Source: Paraglomus occultum
Taxonomy: Eukaryota; Glomeromycota; Glomeromycetes; Paraglomerales; Paraglomeraceae
DNA: 61,249 nt
Assembly: GCA_910592205.1 (NCBI GenBank)
Contig: CAJVPJ010000038.1
Location: 1 to 61,249 of the forward strand
Direction of reading: 5' to 3'
This document shows, in pieces, positions 1 to 11,066 of this stretch (its first letter is position 1; each line of letters begins with the position of its first letter). A model generated the notes under the pieces. It saw nothing but the letters and a program-made list of their open reading frames with translations, was not told where the DNA came from and searched no databases. A program made the translations under genes and the position numbers.

Positions 1-1968
1 GCAGAAGTCGCTCTTTCTTCCAAAAAAAACTTTTTTCAATTTAAGCGAATCTACAATGAGTAGTCGCAGTTTGAAAATTGAACAAGTGGCAGATTGCAAT
101 TGGATGATCGGCAGGTGGTCGTAAAATTTTGGCAGGCCACTGTATGTATATATGTATTGATTGCTTGTATGGGAATGTCATGTATACGATGTCATGATAC
201 ATGGTTATTCTTGTTCTTATTTATTATTATTATTATATTGTTGTTGTTATTATTATTATATTGTTATGTTATTTTATGTTATGTATGTCATGTCATGTTT
301 ATATTTATATATTATTGTATTGTTATTATACTTTTGGTTTATCATCGTTATCATCATCGTATGATGTGTGTATAAATGGTATGTATGGGCATGAGTTGCT
401 GCTGCTTGTCTTTTTTTTTTTCTCTTTTTTTTTCTTTTTCTCGATTGTATTCTTAGTATTATTTTAGTACTCGCATTATTATTATAATCAATCAATCAAT
501 TCCATCTGTCTATCAATCAGTCGATATTATTTAATACTCATTATACGCATTTATTGAGGAAATGGAAAAAAAACTTTAAACCTGTTGAATGCAGCACAAG
601 TTGCATCATCATTTTGAATACAAATGATAGAGTTCGGACAATAATATACTAATATATATTGACATTACCAGTATTAATCGACTAGTTTAAATAAATATTT
701 ATAATTGATATTATTGATTCCATTCTTTTACTATTATATGTCATTCTTTTATCATATTGTTATTATTACTTGTCCTATAAGGTGATTAATGATGACATGT
801 TGGACATGCGTAGACTGTCATATTTGTATGTTATGCTTGGCTTGGCCTTCGCTTATTAACTTATCACTGTTATTTCTTACTACTCATCTGCTCGGCTCGT
901 TACCCGCAGTCTCATCCTTTTTGTATTACATCATCAATGTTCCTCAATATCTATAATTCATTTATTGTATATTCGTATAATGCATTGATTAATGTGAATA
1001 ACACAAACATAAATAAAAGTCAAAAAGAAAAAGAATCTAAACATCAAAATAGAACTGATTAAATACGCACCAACCGCATCTGCATAAATATACGGATGCA
1101 CTATTGTTGTTGATGTGTGATATTGTGTTGTGTGATGTGCAGTAGTAAAGTGCGTATCTACTGTATATTGTATCTACTGTAGATATTATGTTGTATATAT
1201 CGTACATGTCGAATATGTTATATATATCGTACATGTCGAATATGTTATATATATCGTACATGTCGAATATGTTATATATATCGTATATATCGTATATGTC
1301 GAATATGTCGAATATGTCGAATATCATACATATGTACGAGTTGTCTTTTATGTCATGTTATTCTTCTTATGTCTTGTGTATCTTTTTTTTTTCTTCTCCT
1401 TTTTCTTTATTCTCTTTCAAACAAAGTACTTTAAAACTCTGTTATTAGTTTTGTATCAGTACTAATTTAGTATAACATATCGAATAATTTATATTACAGG
1501 TAAATACATGAATTATAAATTATACAATTTCAATTTACGTAACCCTCAAATTTTTTTAAGTATAAAAAACAGGCAATTAAAACAATAAGAGTACAATATA
1601 AACACTCTAAAACTTATATAAATCCGTATATTCTTATTTATTTACAACTCGTCTCAGTTATTTCAACTCAACTCGGCCAACCATCTTCCATTCAACCCCC
1701 TTTCCTATCCACACCCCCCACCTAATATAAATGTCTCAGCAATCAAATAAATAGACCCCATCCCAACGTTTTCTTCTTCACCTTGGTTCCTGATCATATT
1801 ACAATACAGAAACAAAAAGTCAAAAAAAAAACCAAAACAAATCAAATCCATAAAGGCTTTCTAATTTTCATCGTTTTCAGTGTCTCGCCCTTCTAAATCA
1901 CTTTGTTATATCAATCACCTTGTCCCCTTTACACCTCCCCTCTTCTTTGAAACGCGAAACTCTTTAAA
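1..1968. other. Gene-poor AT-rich spacer upstream of the cyclin gene
   Basis: No convincing coding segment is visible. The stretch consists of T-rich and ATT-type low-complexity DNA (about 200-480), a short minisatellite (1188-1325, listed separately) and C/T-rich sequence from 1650 to 1960 that probably belongs to the promoter and 5' leader of the cyclin gene. Short open frames here are low-complexity translations. Confidence 0.6.
1188..1325. repeat. 27-bp tandem minisatellite
   Basis: The unit ATATATATCGTACATGTCGA plus about 7 further bases (period 27) is repeated about three times in near-perfect form, then breaks into shorter ATCGTATAT and TGTCGAATA subunits. Its translation on the minus strand is a 9-residue periodic peptide rich in Met, Tyr, Asp and Ile, which explains the long open frame over it. 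I see no sign that it is expressed. Confidence 0.85.
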
Positions 1969-2259
1969 ATGTATCTAAACTCTTCAGTTTGCTCGCTACC
2001 TTCGTCCGCGACATTAACGATCAACAAACTACAACCTTCGCTACGGAATATAAGACAATTCAAACCATTACCTCCGCTTCCAACATCACAGTCTCCACAC
2101 ATAAGATACATACATCGTGTCCCCACGCGCGATTCGCGACGACAGAAACCCACAACAAACACAATTATTACTAATACTTCTAATACTCAGCTAATATCAC
2201 CAATACCACTCACTACCACCGCCACAACAACTACAACTACTACAACAACCCCCCGCATC

Positions 2260-3526
2260 ATGAATTCCTATCAAGAATCACTCCTCGAACAGATGCCGCT
2301 GGAACGCGCATCAGACTTTGCTGCTCATATGGCTCATTATCTTTGGTTTACCGATATTCAGAGTATTCCCTTTTGGAACTTTTCCTACGATTCCGCTCAA
2401 CCGCGCTCTCAATTCAAAAAGTTCTGCCGTGATGTAATTAATGCCACCCAAGTCTCCCATTCCGTAATAGCTCTCTCTCTCCTATACATTTACCGAATGA
2501 AAATAAAAGTCCCCCCCGATACAAGGACACCCTGGATCCGAGTTCAGAGCATTCACCGTCGCATTGATGCTTGCCAACAAGTTTCTCGACGACAACACTT
2601 ATACAAACAAGACGTGGTCCGAAGTCACAAACATCCCCGTAAAAGAGATCAACATAATGGAAATGGAATTTCTCAGTTCGCTAGACTTTTCCTTGTTCGT
2701 CTCGCTCGATGATTACTACAATTGGGTCTATTCCATTGACGCTCACATTCCCAACAACGACGACTCGATGAACGACGATTCCAACGCTCCCGACTGTGCA
2801 ATTCCCATTTCTCAAGCGATAGACTACAACCTGCAAGTTCAATCTCAAAGCATGGTCCCCATCTCACAACCTCAACAATTGGTACCTTCTATGGTTTGCA
2901 CTTCTACCGCAATTCCCATGGAAACCGTACAATCTTCTGCTCCCATGGCTGCTGTCTCGACGAGTTACAAGCGATCCGTTGATCAGGCATTCGTCGACGG
3001 AGTAATAACGTCACCGACAAAGAGATCTAACGCAAGCTCGAATTATTCGACCGTATATGCAATTCCGCAAACACAGCAACGGCATATACAGCAGCAACAA
3101 CAACAGCAACAACAGCAACAGCAACAGCAGCAGCAGCAGCAGCAACGGCAGCAACAGCAACAACAGCAACAACAACAGCTGCAGCAGCAACAGCAACGAC
3201 AACAGCTGCAGCAGCAACAGCAACAGTTGCAGCAGCAACGACAACGACAGCAGCAGGTTGTATATCAGCAAGCACAAACGTTAACATTGCCAGATAATTA
3301 TTTTCCAGCGTCAGTAGACGTACAGTCATCGAATACTGGACTTGTCTATGGGAATACGGCAATGTATAATTTCCAACAAGGCTACGGGAATGCACCATCA
3401 CAATACACCCTGGTCGATCCTGTAAGCGTACTATATACGGCACGAAGAATGTCGCTCTATAACGTGCGTACATCGGCACTCCCAATCAATGCAATCTCTT
3501 TTCAAACGGCTGTGAATGCTATCTAG
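2260..3526 (+). CDS. Pho85-type (PCL/Clg1-like) cyclin with Q-rich tail; one-base frame break
   Basis: The product should be a regulatory subunit of a Pho85-type cyclin-dependent kinase. The N-terminal half carries the fungal cyclin box (SDFAAHMAHYLWF, FCRDVINATQVS, ALSLLYIYRMK) and the second half continues it (GSEFRAFTVALMLANKFLDD, TWSEVTNIPVKEINIME). The halves are in different frames: the switch is at a run of seven C at 2511-2517, and one C fewer would give continuous coding of about 421 residues. This may be a sequencing error, a real mutation or an unusual event; the open frames on both sides and the well-kept family sequence favour an error or a recent change. The C-terminal half is Gln-rich (about 3085-3260), as in Clg1-like cyclins. 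The start at 2260 directly precedes the conserved part; an in-frame ATG at 1969 would add 97 low-complexity residues. Confidence 0.82.
3085..3262 (+). repeat. CAG/CAA repeat encoding poly-Gln
   Basis: Interrupted CAR codons encode a nearly pure glutamine stretch of about 55-60 residues inside the cyclin. Mixed CAA and CAG codons suggest selection or age rather than a fresh slippage expansion. The antisense frames give Leu- and Ala-rich artefacts. Confidence 0.85.
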
Positions 3527-6500
3527 AGACTCTTTTAAAAAATGTATAGAATCACGAGTTGAATTTGGGGATCAATCGAAAAAAAAATGCTATAGAAAGT
3601 GTTGGAGACTTGATATATAATATTTCCTTTTATTTTCAACTTGTTTATTTCCTGCATTTTTCATTATTACTTGCATATATTACAGGATTCATCTCTTATA
3701 TTTTTTTCGCTAATGGATGATTATCTGAACTGCTCTTGCTCTTGCGCGTGGTGGTTTTCACAAAGAACTTTTATATATCTGTAAAGGCGCTTATTTTCAT
3801 GGCGCGAAATATTTTGTCAGTAGTATACTTTTTCCTCCTCGTTTGTACAGATTTGTGATTAGACTTTATTTTTTTTTACTTTCTTTGCATTTGTATTTTA
3901 GTTTATCATTTTGTTTTTCCTTTTTACAAACTTCCTGCAGTTGTTTATCCTTTCTTTTATCTCCCTCACGAGTTTCGCATATATCCGTTTACTTTTACTT
4001 TTCCTGTTATTTTTCTCCCTTCCACTCGATATATAAAAAAAAAGTATACATATCAAACCTTAGATTAGTTTAGTACACTCTCTTTTGTTCGCACAATGCT
4101 GAATGATGAATGAATGAATGAAGTGAATGTTGCAAGAAAAAGAGTGACAAGATTTAGCATATGATACGTTGTGGCGTTGATTTCTAACATGATAATGAAA
4201 CGATGTCTCTAATAAAATGAACTGAAAACTGAAGCGATGATAAATGGTGTATATTTCACACAAAAAATCTGTATTGTTGCGTATATTGTGCGTGTTTGTT
4301 GATGATTGAAGAGTGCCACATGATTTACTATATAAAACTGCGGGTCCCGTGCTTGGACAAAAAGGAAATATATACGCATCACTCCTTTTATTATTACCCA
4401 TTCCACTTGGTTTCTTTTTCTCCCCTGCAGTGAAACAGTCTGAATTCTATGAACCATTCGTAATTCTTTGTTGATAGAATTAGTAAAATAAGGATAAAGA
4501 GGAGAGGCTTTTCTTTTTTTTTTTTTTTTCACACAAAGACAATGAAGAAAGAGAAACGCAAGTGGATGGGGGGAATTGGCGCTTTCAATGCGTGCGTGCG
4601 TGCGTGTGTGTGTGTAAGTGTAAGTGTAAGTGTAAGTGTATATGTAAGTGTATATGTAAGTGTATAAGTGTATAAGTGTATAAGTGTATATGTGTATATG
4701 TGTATGTGTCTATTCTATTGTATGTATGTGCGTATGTGTATGGTATGTGTATGTGTGGCTTTTGTGTGCACCCATGATACATCGAGAGAGACTATTAATG
4801 GTTAACACTAGATTGAGACTATTACGATGGACAATTCCGGCTTTTTACGTACAATCATTTAATTTTTTTTTTACTCACAATCCCGAACTTTCGTTTGGTT
4901 TTTTTTCCCTCTTCTATTAATAATACCATTTATCATTAATCATTTATTTACTTTTTTTTTCTTTTAAACCTACCCCATTTGAATTGCAACTGGTTTGGTC
5001 AAAGTCATAGTAATACCTGTTTTGGGGTTCTCAGTTTCGACTTTGCTTGTGTGCATATAATTGGTCGAAAAGCGTGATGACTTGTCACGAATCGCAACAG
5101 GGCGTGTTGTGTGCATTCTAATGACAAATGAAGCAAACAGCAGATGACCGAGTGTCTGTTGTTTGGTGTTGTTTGGTGTTGTTTGGTGTTGTTTGATGTT
5201 GTTATTAATTATTTTTATTATTTTTATTATTTTTATTATTTTTATTATTATTATGGTTTTTCTTTTTTTCTTTTTCTTTTTCCCATCCCTCGATTGACTA
5301 GTGCATCCATTCTTGTTGTCATCCGTTTGTCACTGCATGTCATTATCATCCAAATCCTCCCGCGTGTAATGAATAATCCATTATTATCATATCAGGTGAG
5401 TATTGCCTTAATTAGTCAATCACGTGAAACTTACAAAGTATAAACATATATTAATTAATACTATATAGACTTAATTTATAAAGTACATCATAATCAAACA
5501 TTAACCTTAATATTAATGTTGGTCGCTGCTAAGAATTTTAATATCAATCTTAATATGTTTACCATAGTAACGATTTGTCATGTTGTTTACAACATTTTAC
5601 GAAAGTTCGGCGCATTTTAATATGCATCGGTGAATAAAGGTAGTTTGAGAGGCATGAATTTACTGCAAGTCTGATGTTCTGGACCTTTTTTCCCTCGCCC
5701 CATCTCTGGTGCATGAATCTAATACTTTAATTGCCATGAGTAAGGCGCACAAGAGAAAAGAGGAAAGGAAAGAAGAATAATGAATGAAATGAAATGACAT
5801 GAATGAACGGAACAAGTTAATTAGGAAAGAAAACTATTACTATAATCACGAAATCATGCCAATGTAAATTTGTGGCTATACGCCAACAAGATTTTCTTTG
5901 TGTGATCGGACAGACCTCCCCTCTACCCACATATCTCAATCTTTGAATAGGGATAAAATTCGCAATGTCCTTTGTGCATCATAAAGTGCGCATAACTTTC
6001 TCCATTTGCAGATCATCTCTGAATAGTAAAATGGTGACTATTCTTATAGTTTGAAGACTTCATATTGAACCTTGTATCGTGAAAGTTTTAGTATCAAAAC
6101 GATTCACCATATATTTCCGTCCCCTTTTTTCGTAATCCAATTTGTGGGTCCAACTTCAAACAGAAAAGAAAGAATACTTGCACTAAAAAAAGCCCTCTGA
6201 CAGACAAAGAACGCAGAATCTCTTTTCGAATAAAATATTATCCGGTTTTGAGTCTTCATCTGTGTACCAATTTAAAGTTAGTCACATAGTCTGATTCTCG
6301 CAAGGGTAAATGACACAACAAAAAATAATAGCTATTGTTCTCTTTAGCATGTTTGAGAATAAGCTTCGAAAGTGCATCCAATCATATGTAAATATATCGT
6401 ACGTGTAGATCTTTTAGCCTAGATCATTCATGTGAAATTGTACGTATCGAGACGCATGCGCGATACCTCACCTGTTTGTCTCTTCTGCCCACACACCCCC

Positions 6501-8611
6501 CCCATTCCAATAAGCCCCATAGGCTTGGGCTTTTTCCTTTCATCTATCCTTTATTCTCTTTTCCCCCCATCTCTCGCTCTCGACCGGCAAAGAAATATAA
6601 ACCCAACTTTACGAAACGAATGGTTGTGAAAAGGGAGATTGGAACTAAAGCGTCAGTTTTTCATTCGGTCTGCTTAAACCCCTTACTGGCATTATGGGGC
6701 GTCACAAAATTGCCAATTTGAGTAATGCTCGCTGCTATACTGTTTAATAATAGCTGATATGCAAACAAGCATTTTTTTTAGAGTTCATGTGATCAAACGT
6801 TCACTCTGTCTGCTCGTTGAGAATGGGAAACGCCGCGCTCGTAAGTCGAGCTGAGCCAACCTTTTTGATCGCAGAGTTGGTTCAAAAAATAGAAGCAATC
6901 TTTGAAAAATCGATCATGTATCTCCCCTTGCTGTTGTAAATACTCGTGGCATTTATCCTCATATACAGAAAGGAATACAAACGAGTCATTTTTTTTATTC
7001 CAGCAACAACAAACACGTTAATGTCTAACAATGTGCAACATTAGTTTGTGAGAAACGGTATTACCCGTGGTAGCAGTTATATAGACTTTGCAAGAATAAA
7101 GATACTCTGTCTTTTTTATTCCGACAATATACACGCCCCGATTACTGTACACTTTAAAAATTCCCTCGACTTGATAAAAACGTGTCTTCTTGTCAGATGA
7201 GTCTCACGCCATGCGTATGGACATTTAAATCGTACACAGTGCACGAGCTTAAAACCACATTACATGCTATTTGTGCCTTTTACATTTTACGTAAACATTA
7301 TCGGGAGTATCCGATGAACACAAATCGAGAACCTGTCTGCAAATAACCAACTGTTAACCAACGTTTCAGTGTACACGGTTTACCAATGCTTGTATGATTT
7401 TAAATTTGTTTCTTGAGGTACTTTATGTCTATTGTTATGCCCTTAATTATTATCATCAGACCTCGTTGATGACGCTTCGGAATTTATTATCCTTTTGAGC
7501 CATGCCAAGCCTTTCCCCCTATGCATATAATGTCTCATTTAATCATTAAAATCACATTGCTCGAGGGCCAACTACTTTTCCTTAAGCGTTGGATTATTCT
7601 CATGTACATATAAACAGAAGAGATCAATTTTTAGCAAGTCAAAAAATATAATTGCAAATACTACAAGGCAAAAAAAAGAAAAAGAAAAAGAAAACCATCC
7701 CAATCGTTGTTACCAGACATCCTTCGAATATTCTAAAAAAAAGTTCTTATCACGAAATTATTTATAGAATTCTCGCGTCAAATCGGGTGTGCAAGCACTT
7801 TAGCTTATTAATAATTTACTGTTATTGAACAGCATTTAATTAATTTTTAGCCGACCATAAAACATTAGATAAGCATTTGTTCTATATAGGATTACTAATA
7901 AGAATAACGATAAAGACAAGAGAAACCAAGAAAAATTTTAAGGCAATAATAAGCCCACAAGTTAATACAATTGTTGGCAATAGAGATCTGCTCTTTCCAA
8001 TTTATTATCAATACAGTCTTTGTTCAAGCGCGAATAAAAGATTTGGTGTTGGATAACAATAAATTATTTATTAGATGACTCATTCTTTTATCTTTCGCTC
8101 AAGGAATATTTGAATTTATCTTTTTATTCACCTTGTGTGACTAACGACTGTAAATAAACGCTAATATGAGAAGAGTTTAATGCCGAAACGTGGGAGACAT
8201 TTGAATACGCCAGAAATATTAGGAAATATTGAAATGTAGGTTATTGTTATATTCACCAGTCTCGCGGCCGAGCGTAAACTAGTGACGGGGTGAATGGTTT
8301 TGGACGATATATTTTTATCACATTAGATCGAACATGTCTAACGCGTTCAAAGCTTTGTATTCTTAATACGGGAAATCAGGTGAGACGACGTTAACTTTGA
8401 TTCTTTCTTCAGTTTCCAAATAAGATAACGCAAGCCACCAAGTATCAAGTGCTATGGGTTCTGGTATTTTAATTCGAAGAATTTACCAGGATGTAATAGT
8501 AAAGGATCTTCATTGCCAAAATCATATGATATATTAAGTCACATGACTTCACAAATTTAATTTTCCCATAGGCAAAAAATTCCCTTCCCTCAATACTAAT
8601 ATTTACATGTT
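3527..8611. other. 5-kb gene-poor region
   Basis: No exon with clear coding character was found on either strand. It holds the 3' end of the cyclin transcript, a TGTAAG/TATAAG microsatellite (about 4612-4700), a TTTTTATTA-type repeat (about 5206-5255), a GAAAGGAA-type purine patch near 5755-5830 and, next to 8611, the DBP7 promoter region. An ncRNA or very small exons cannot be excluded by eye. Confidence 0.5.
4580..4760. repeat. TG-rich microsatellite (TGTAAG / TGTATA units)
   Basis: GCGTGC and GTGTGT runs pass into tandem GTAAGT hexamers, then GTATAAGT and GTATATGT units. Open frames over it are His/Tyr/Thr repeats and are not genes. Confidence 0.85.
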
Positions 8612-11046
8612 ATGGAAGAAGGCAGCCTGATATTAAACATAGTCAATTCGGTACCTGATAATGACAACAAGAGCTTACGTTCTCAGTGGAAAGATGCAGG
8701 CGGAAGTTGGAAAGAAAAGAACAGAATTAGAAGAAATTTGAAGAAAACTTCATGGAAGGCTAACAAGACAGAGGGAAGCAATAATCCAATAGCTACTACA
8801 TCAACTGTGCCATCACCCATTACCAAGGAGAGATCAGATAATAAGGTAAAATTGCTTCCAAGCACGGAGGTAATTTCTTCTCTTTTCACTCATAATCCGG
8901 AAATACCACACTTGCCTCAATCTCCACGTGATAACAGCCATCTGAATCCAAGTAATGCTCCAAGTAAAGATGCACTACCTTTTTCCAGCATGGGACTGGA
9001 TGATGATCTCTCTAGGCATTTAGAAGACGAATTACAAATACGACAACCGACCAACATTCAATCGAAAGCTATTCCGTTCATTCTGGCGAGCGTCAATGAT
9101 CACGGCAGTCACGTCGATGCGGACGTTAAACCGGCAGATATCATAATACAAGCCGAAACAGGATCGGGAAAGACATTAACATATCTGCTTCCTATAATTC
9201 ACTGTCTGTTGCGTTCTTCAAGAGAAGCAAGTAATCTATCACGACAGGTGAATCTTACTCGGTCGATCGGTACACTAGCAATCATACTGGTTCCTACCAG
9301 AGAACTTACTAAACAAATACTGTCTGTCATCGAGTCTCTGCTTAAGAAATCGTCGTTTAAATCAGGACAGAGCCATTTATTGCACTGGTTAGTCCCAGGC
9401 ACTGTTGTAGGAGGTGAGAATAAGAACCATGAAAAGAATAGGATAAGGAAAGGTATCAACATACTAGTAAGCACACCCGGTCGGCTACTAGATCACTTGC
9501 AGAATACAAAGTCATTTGCACTCGATAGTCTTCGATGGTTAGTACTCGATGAGGCTGATCGACTGCTGGAGCTGGGATTCGAAGAGACACTTGAACAGAT
9601 TGTTAAATTACTCAAAGTAAGAAGCGAAAATCATAACAATTCTCCAAACCCTTTTGCACAAGCTCCATCGTGGCCCACGTTTAGACGCACTATTCTATGC
9701 TCAGCCACTGCTAGAGATGATATTCGTCAGTTTGCTGGATACACACTCGTCGATCCAGTATACATTAACGCAGATGATATTGGATCTAGCGATAACGTAG
9801 GCGTTAAAGTTGAGGCAGTAGACTCATCGTCAGACGCTACAAAATATTCCACACCAAAGCAACTCAAACATAAATATGTAATAACGCCTGCCAAATTACG
9901 ACTTGTTACCCTGACAGCAATATTAAAATCTACGTTCCGAACTCATCATCATGGACTTTCAACATGTCGTAAAGTCATTGTATTCATATCCTGTTGCGAT
10001 TCGGTTGATTTTCATTTTGATTTATTCGCCAATACTAATGCAGCCAACATACTCACGCCAGAAGACGTGGAAGACGTTCAAACGACAGAGACGACGACAG
10101 CAAACATCGAGCAACATACGATTGATTACTATAAATCAGTTCGGCTGGTTGGCAGCGTTATTCCCAATATCGGGTTATATAGATTACATGGGGACCTGCC
10201 ACAAATAATACGCATAAAGACATTGCAACAGTTCAGCGAGGCCAATTCGGGCATTCTCTTTTGCACAGATGTTGCGGCCAGAGGACTCGATCTTCCGTAT
10301 ATAGAAAAGATAATTCAATACGATCCACCGTTAGATTTGTTGGATTATGTACATCGAGTGGGAAGAACCGCCAGGTTGGGTAAAAACGGAGAATCAATCA
10401 TATTCTTATTACCGAGCGAAATCGATTATCTGAACGTGCTAAGCAGCATAAAACCCGAAGCGTTGCAAGTGGAATCCATATTGGAGACTTTGGCGTCGTC
10501 AAAGCATAAGGAATATGAGGTCGAAGCTACTAATATTCAGTTGGATTTCGAGCGATACGTTCTTTCGGATCCAAAGGTAAAAGTTATATCTTGCAAGTGA
10601 AGGAAAGGAAAGGAAAGGAAAAGGAAAAGGAAAAAAACCAAGCCGCTAATAACCCGCTTTCATTAATTTCGCATTTCTACATTCAAACTTTTATTTAATA
10701 GTATACTGAACTTGCTCGTATGGCATTCTTGAGCCATCTACGCGCATACGCTGCCCACCCGTCTTCGGAAAAACATATATTTCATGTTAAAAAATTACAC
10801 ATGGGACACATGGCAAAGAGCTTTGCACTGAGAGACGCACCATCGAACATTGACGTCAATCACAAGAGCATGGAACATAAGAAACGTGTTGGACAGAAAA
10901 AGGGAAAAGCTAGTGGCAAGAGAAACGAGCTAGATAATAAGACGGCGGCGTTAAAAACAAAGCGAAAATATGACAACAGTGAATTTGCTGTTCCCGATCT
11001 GTCAAATTTATCAGGACCGACTACCAAAAAAAAGAGAAAAAAATAA
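8612..11046 (+). CDS. DBP7: DEAD-box RNA helicase Dbp7/DDX31
   Basis: An ATP-dependent RNA helicase of the Dbp7/DDX31 family, which acts in the nucleolus in assembly of the large ribosomal subunit. There are two exons: 8612-10576 and 10702-11046, with a 125-bp GT-AG intron joined in phase 0, giving 769 residues (yeast Dbp7 is of similar length). Visible motifs are the Q motif ([15 protein letters not shown], from about residue 142), Walker A AETGSGKT (about 181), [22 protein letters not shown] (about 313), SAT (about 364), [12 protein letters not shown] and HRVGRTAR (about 581). The N-terminal [16 protein letters not shown] and the C-terminal exon ([19 protein letters not shown], then a Lys-rich tail ending KKKRKK) are typical of this subfamily. 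It converges with SRP72; the stops are 20 bp apart. Confidence 0.95.
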
Positions 11047-11066
11047 ACAACGTACTATTTATTAAA

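Noticed and set aside
94-495. Overlapping open frames on both strands in T-rich sequence
   Set aside because: Composition is pure low complexity (Tyr/Ile/Leu or Lys/Arg runs), with no motif, splice context or start context.
1037-1448. Open frames of 86-96 residues on both strands
   Set aside because: They are translations of the 27-bp minisatellite and its flanks.
3085-3262. Possible CRISPR-like or other structured array in the CAG repeat
   Set aside because: No spacers or conserved direct repeats; it is a simple trinucleotide repeat in a eukaryotic gene.
3011-3485. Leu- and Ala-rich antisense frames
   Set aside because: Shadow translations of the CAG/CAA repeat in the cyclin gene.
4585-4782. 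His/Thr/Tyr-repeat frame on the minus strand
   Set aside because: Translation of the TG-rich microsatellite.
6432-6721. Two overlapping plus-strand frames rich in Pro and Ser
   Set aside because: No motif and no splice partner; probably C/T-rich regulatory or spacer sequence.
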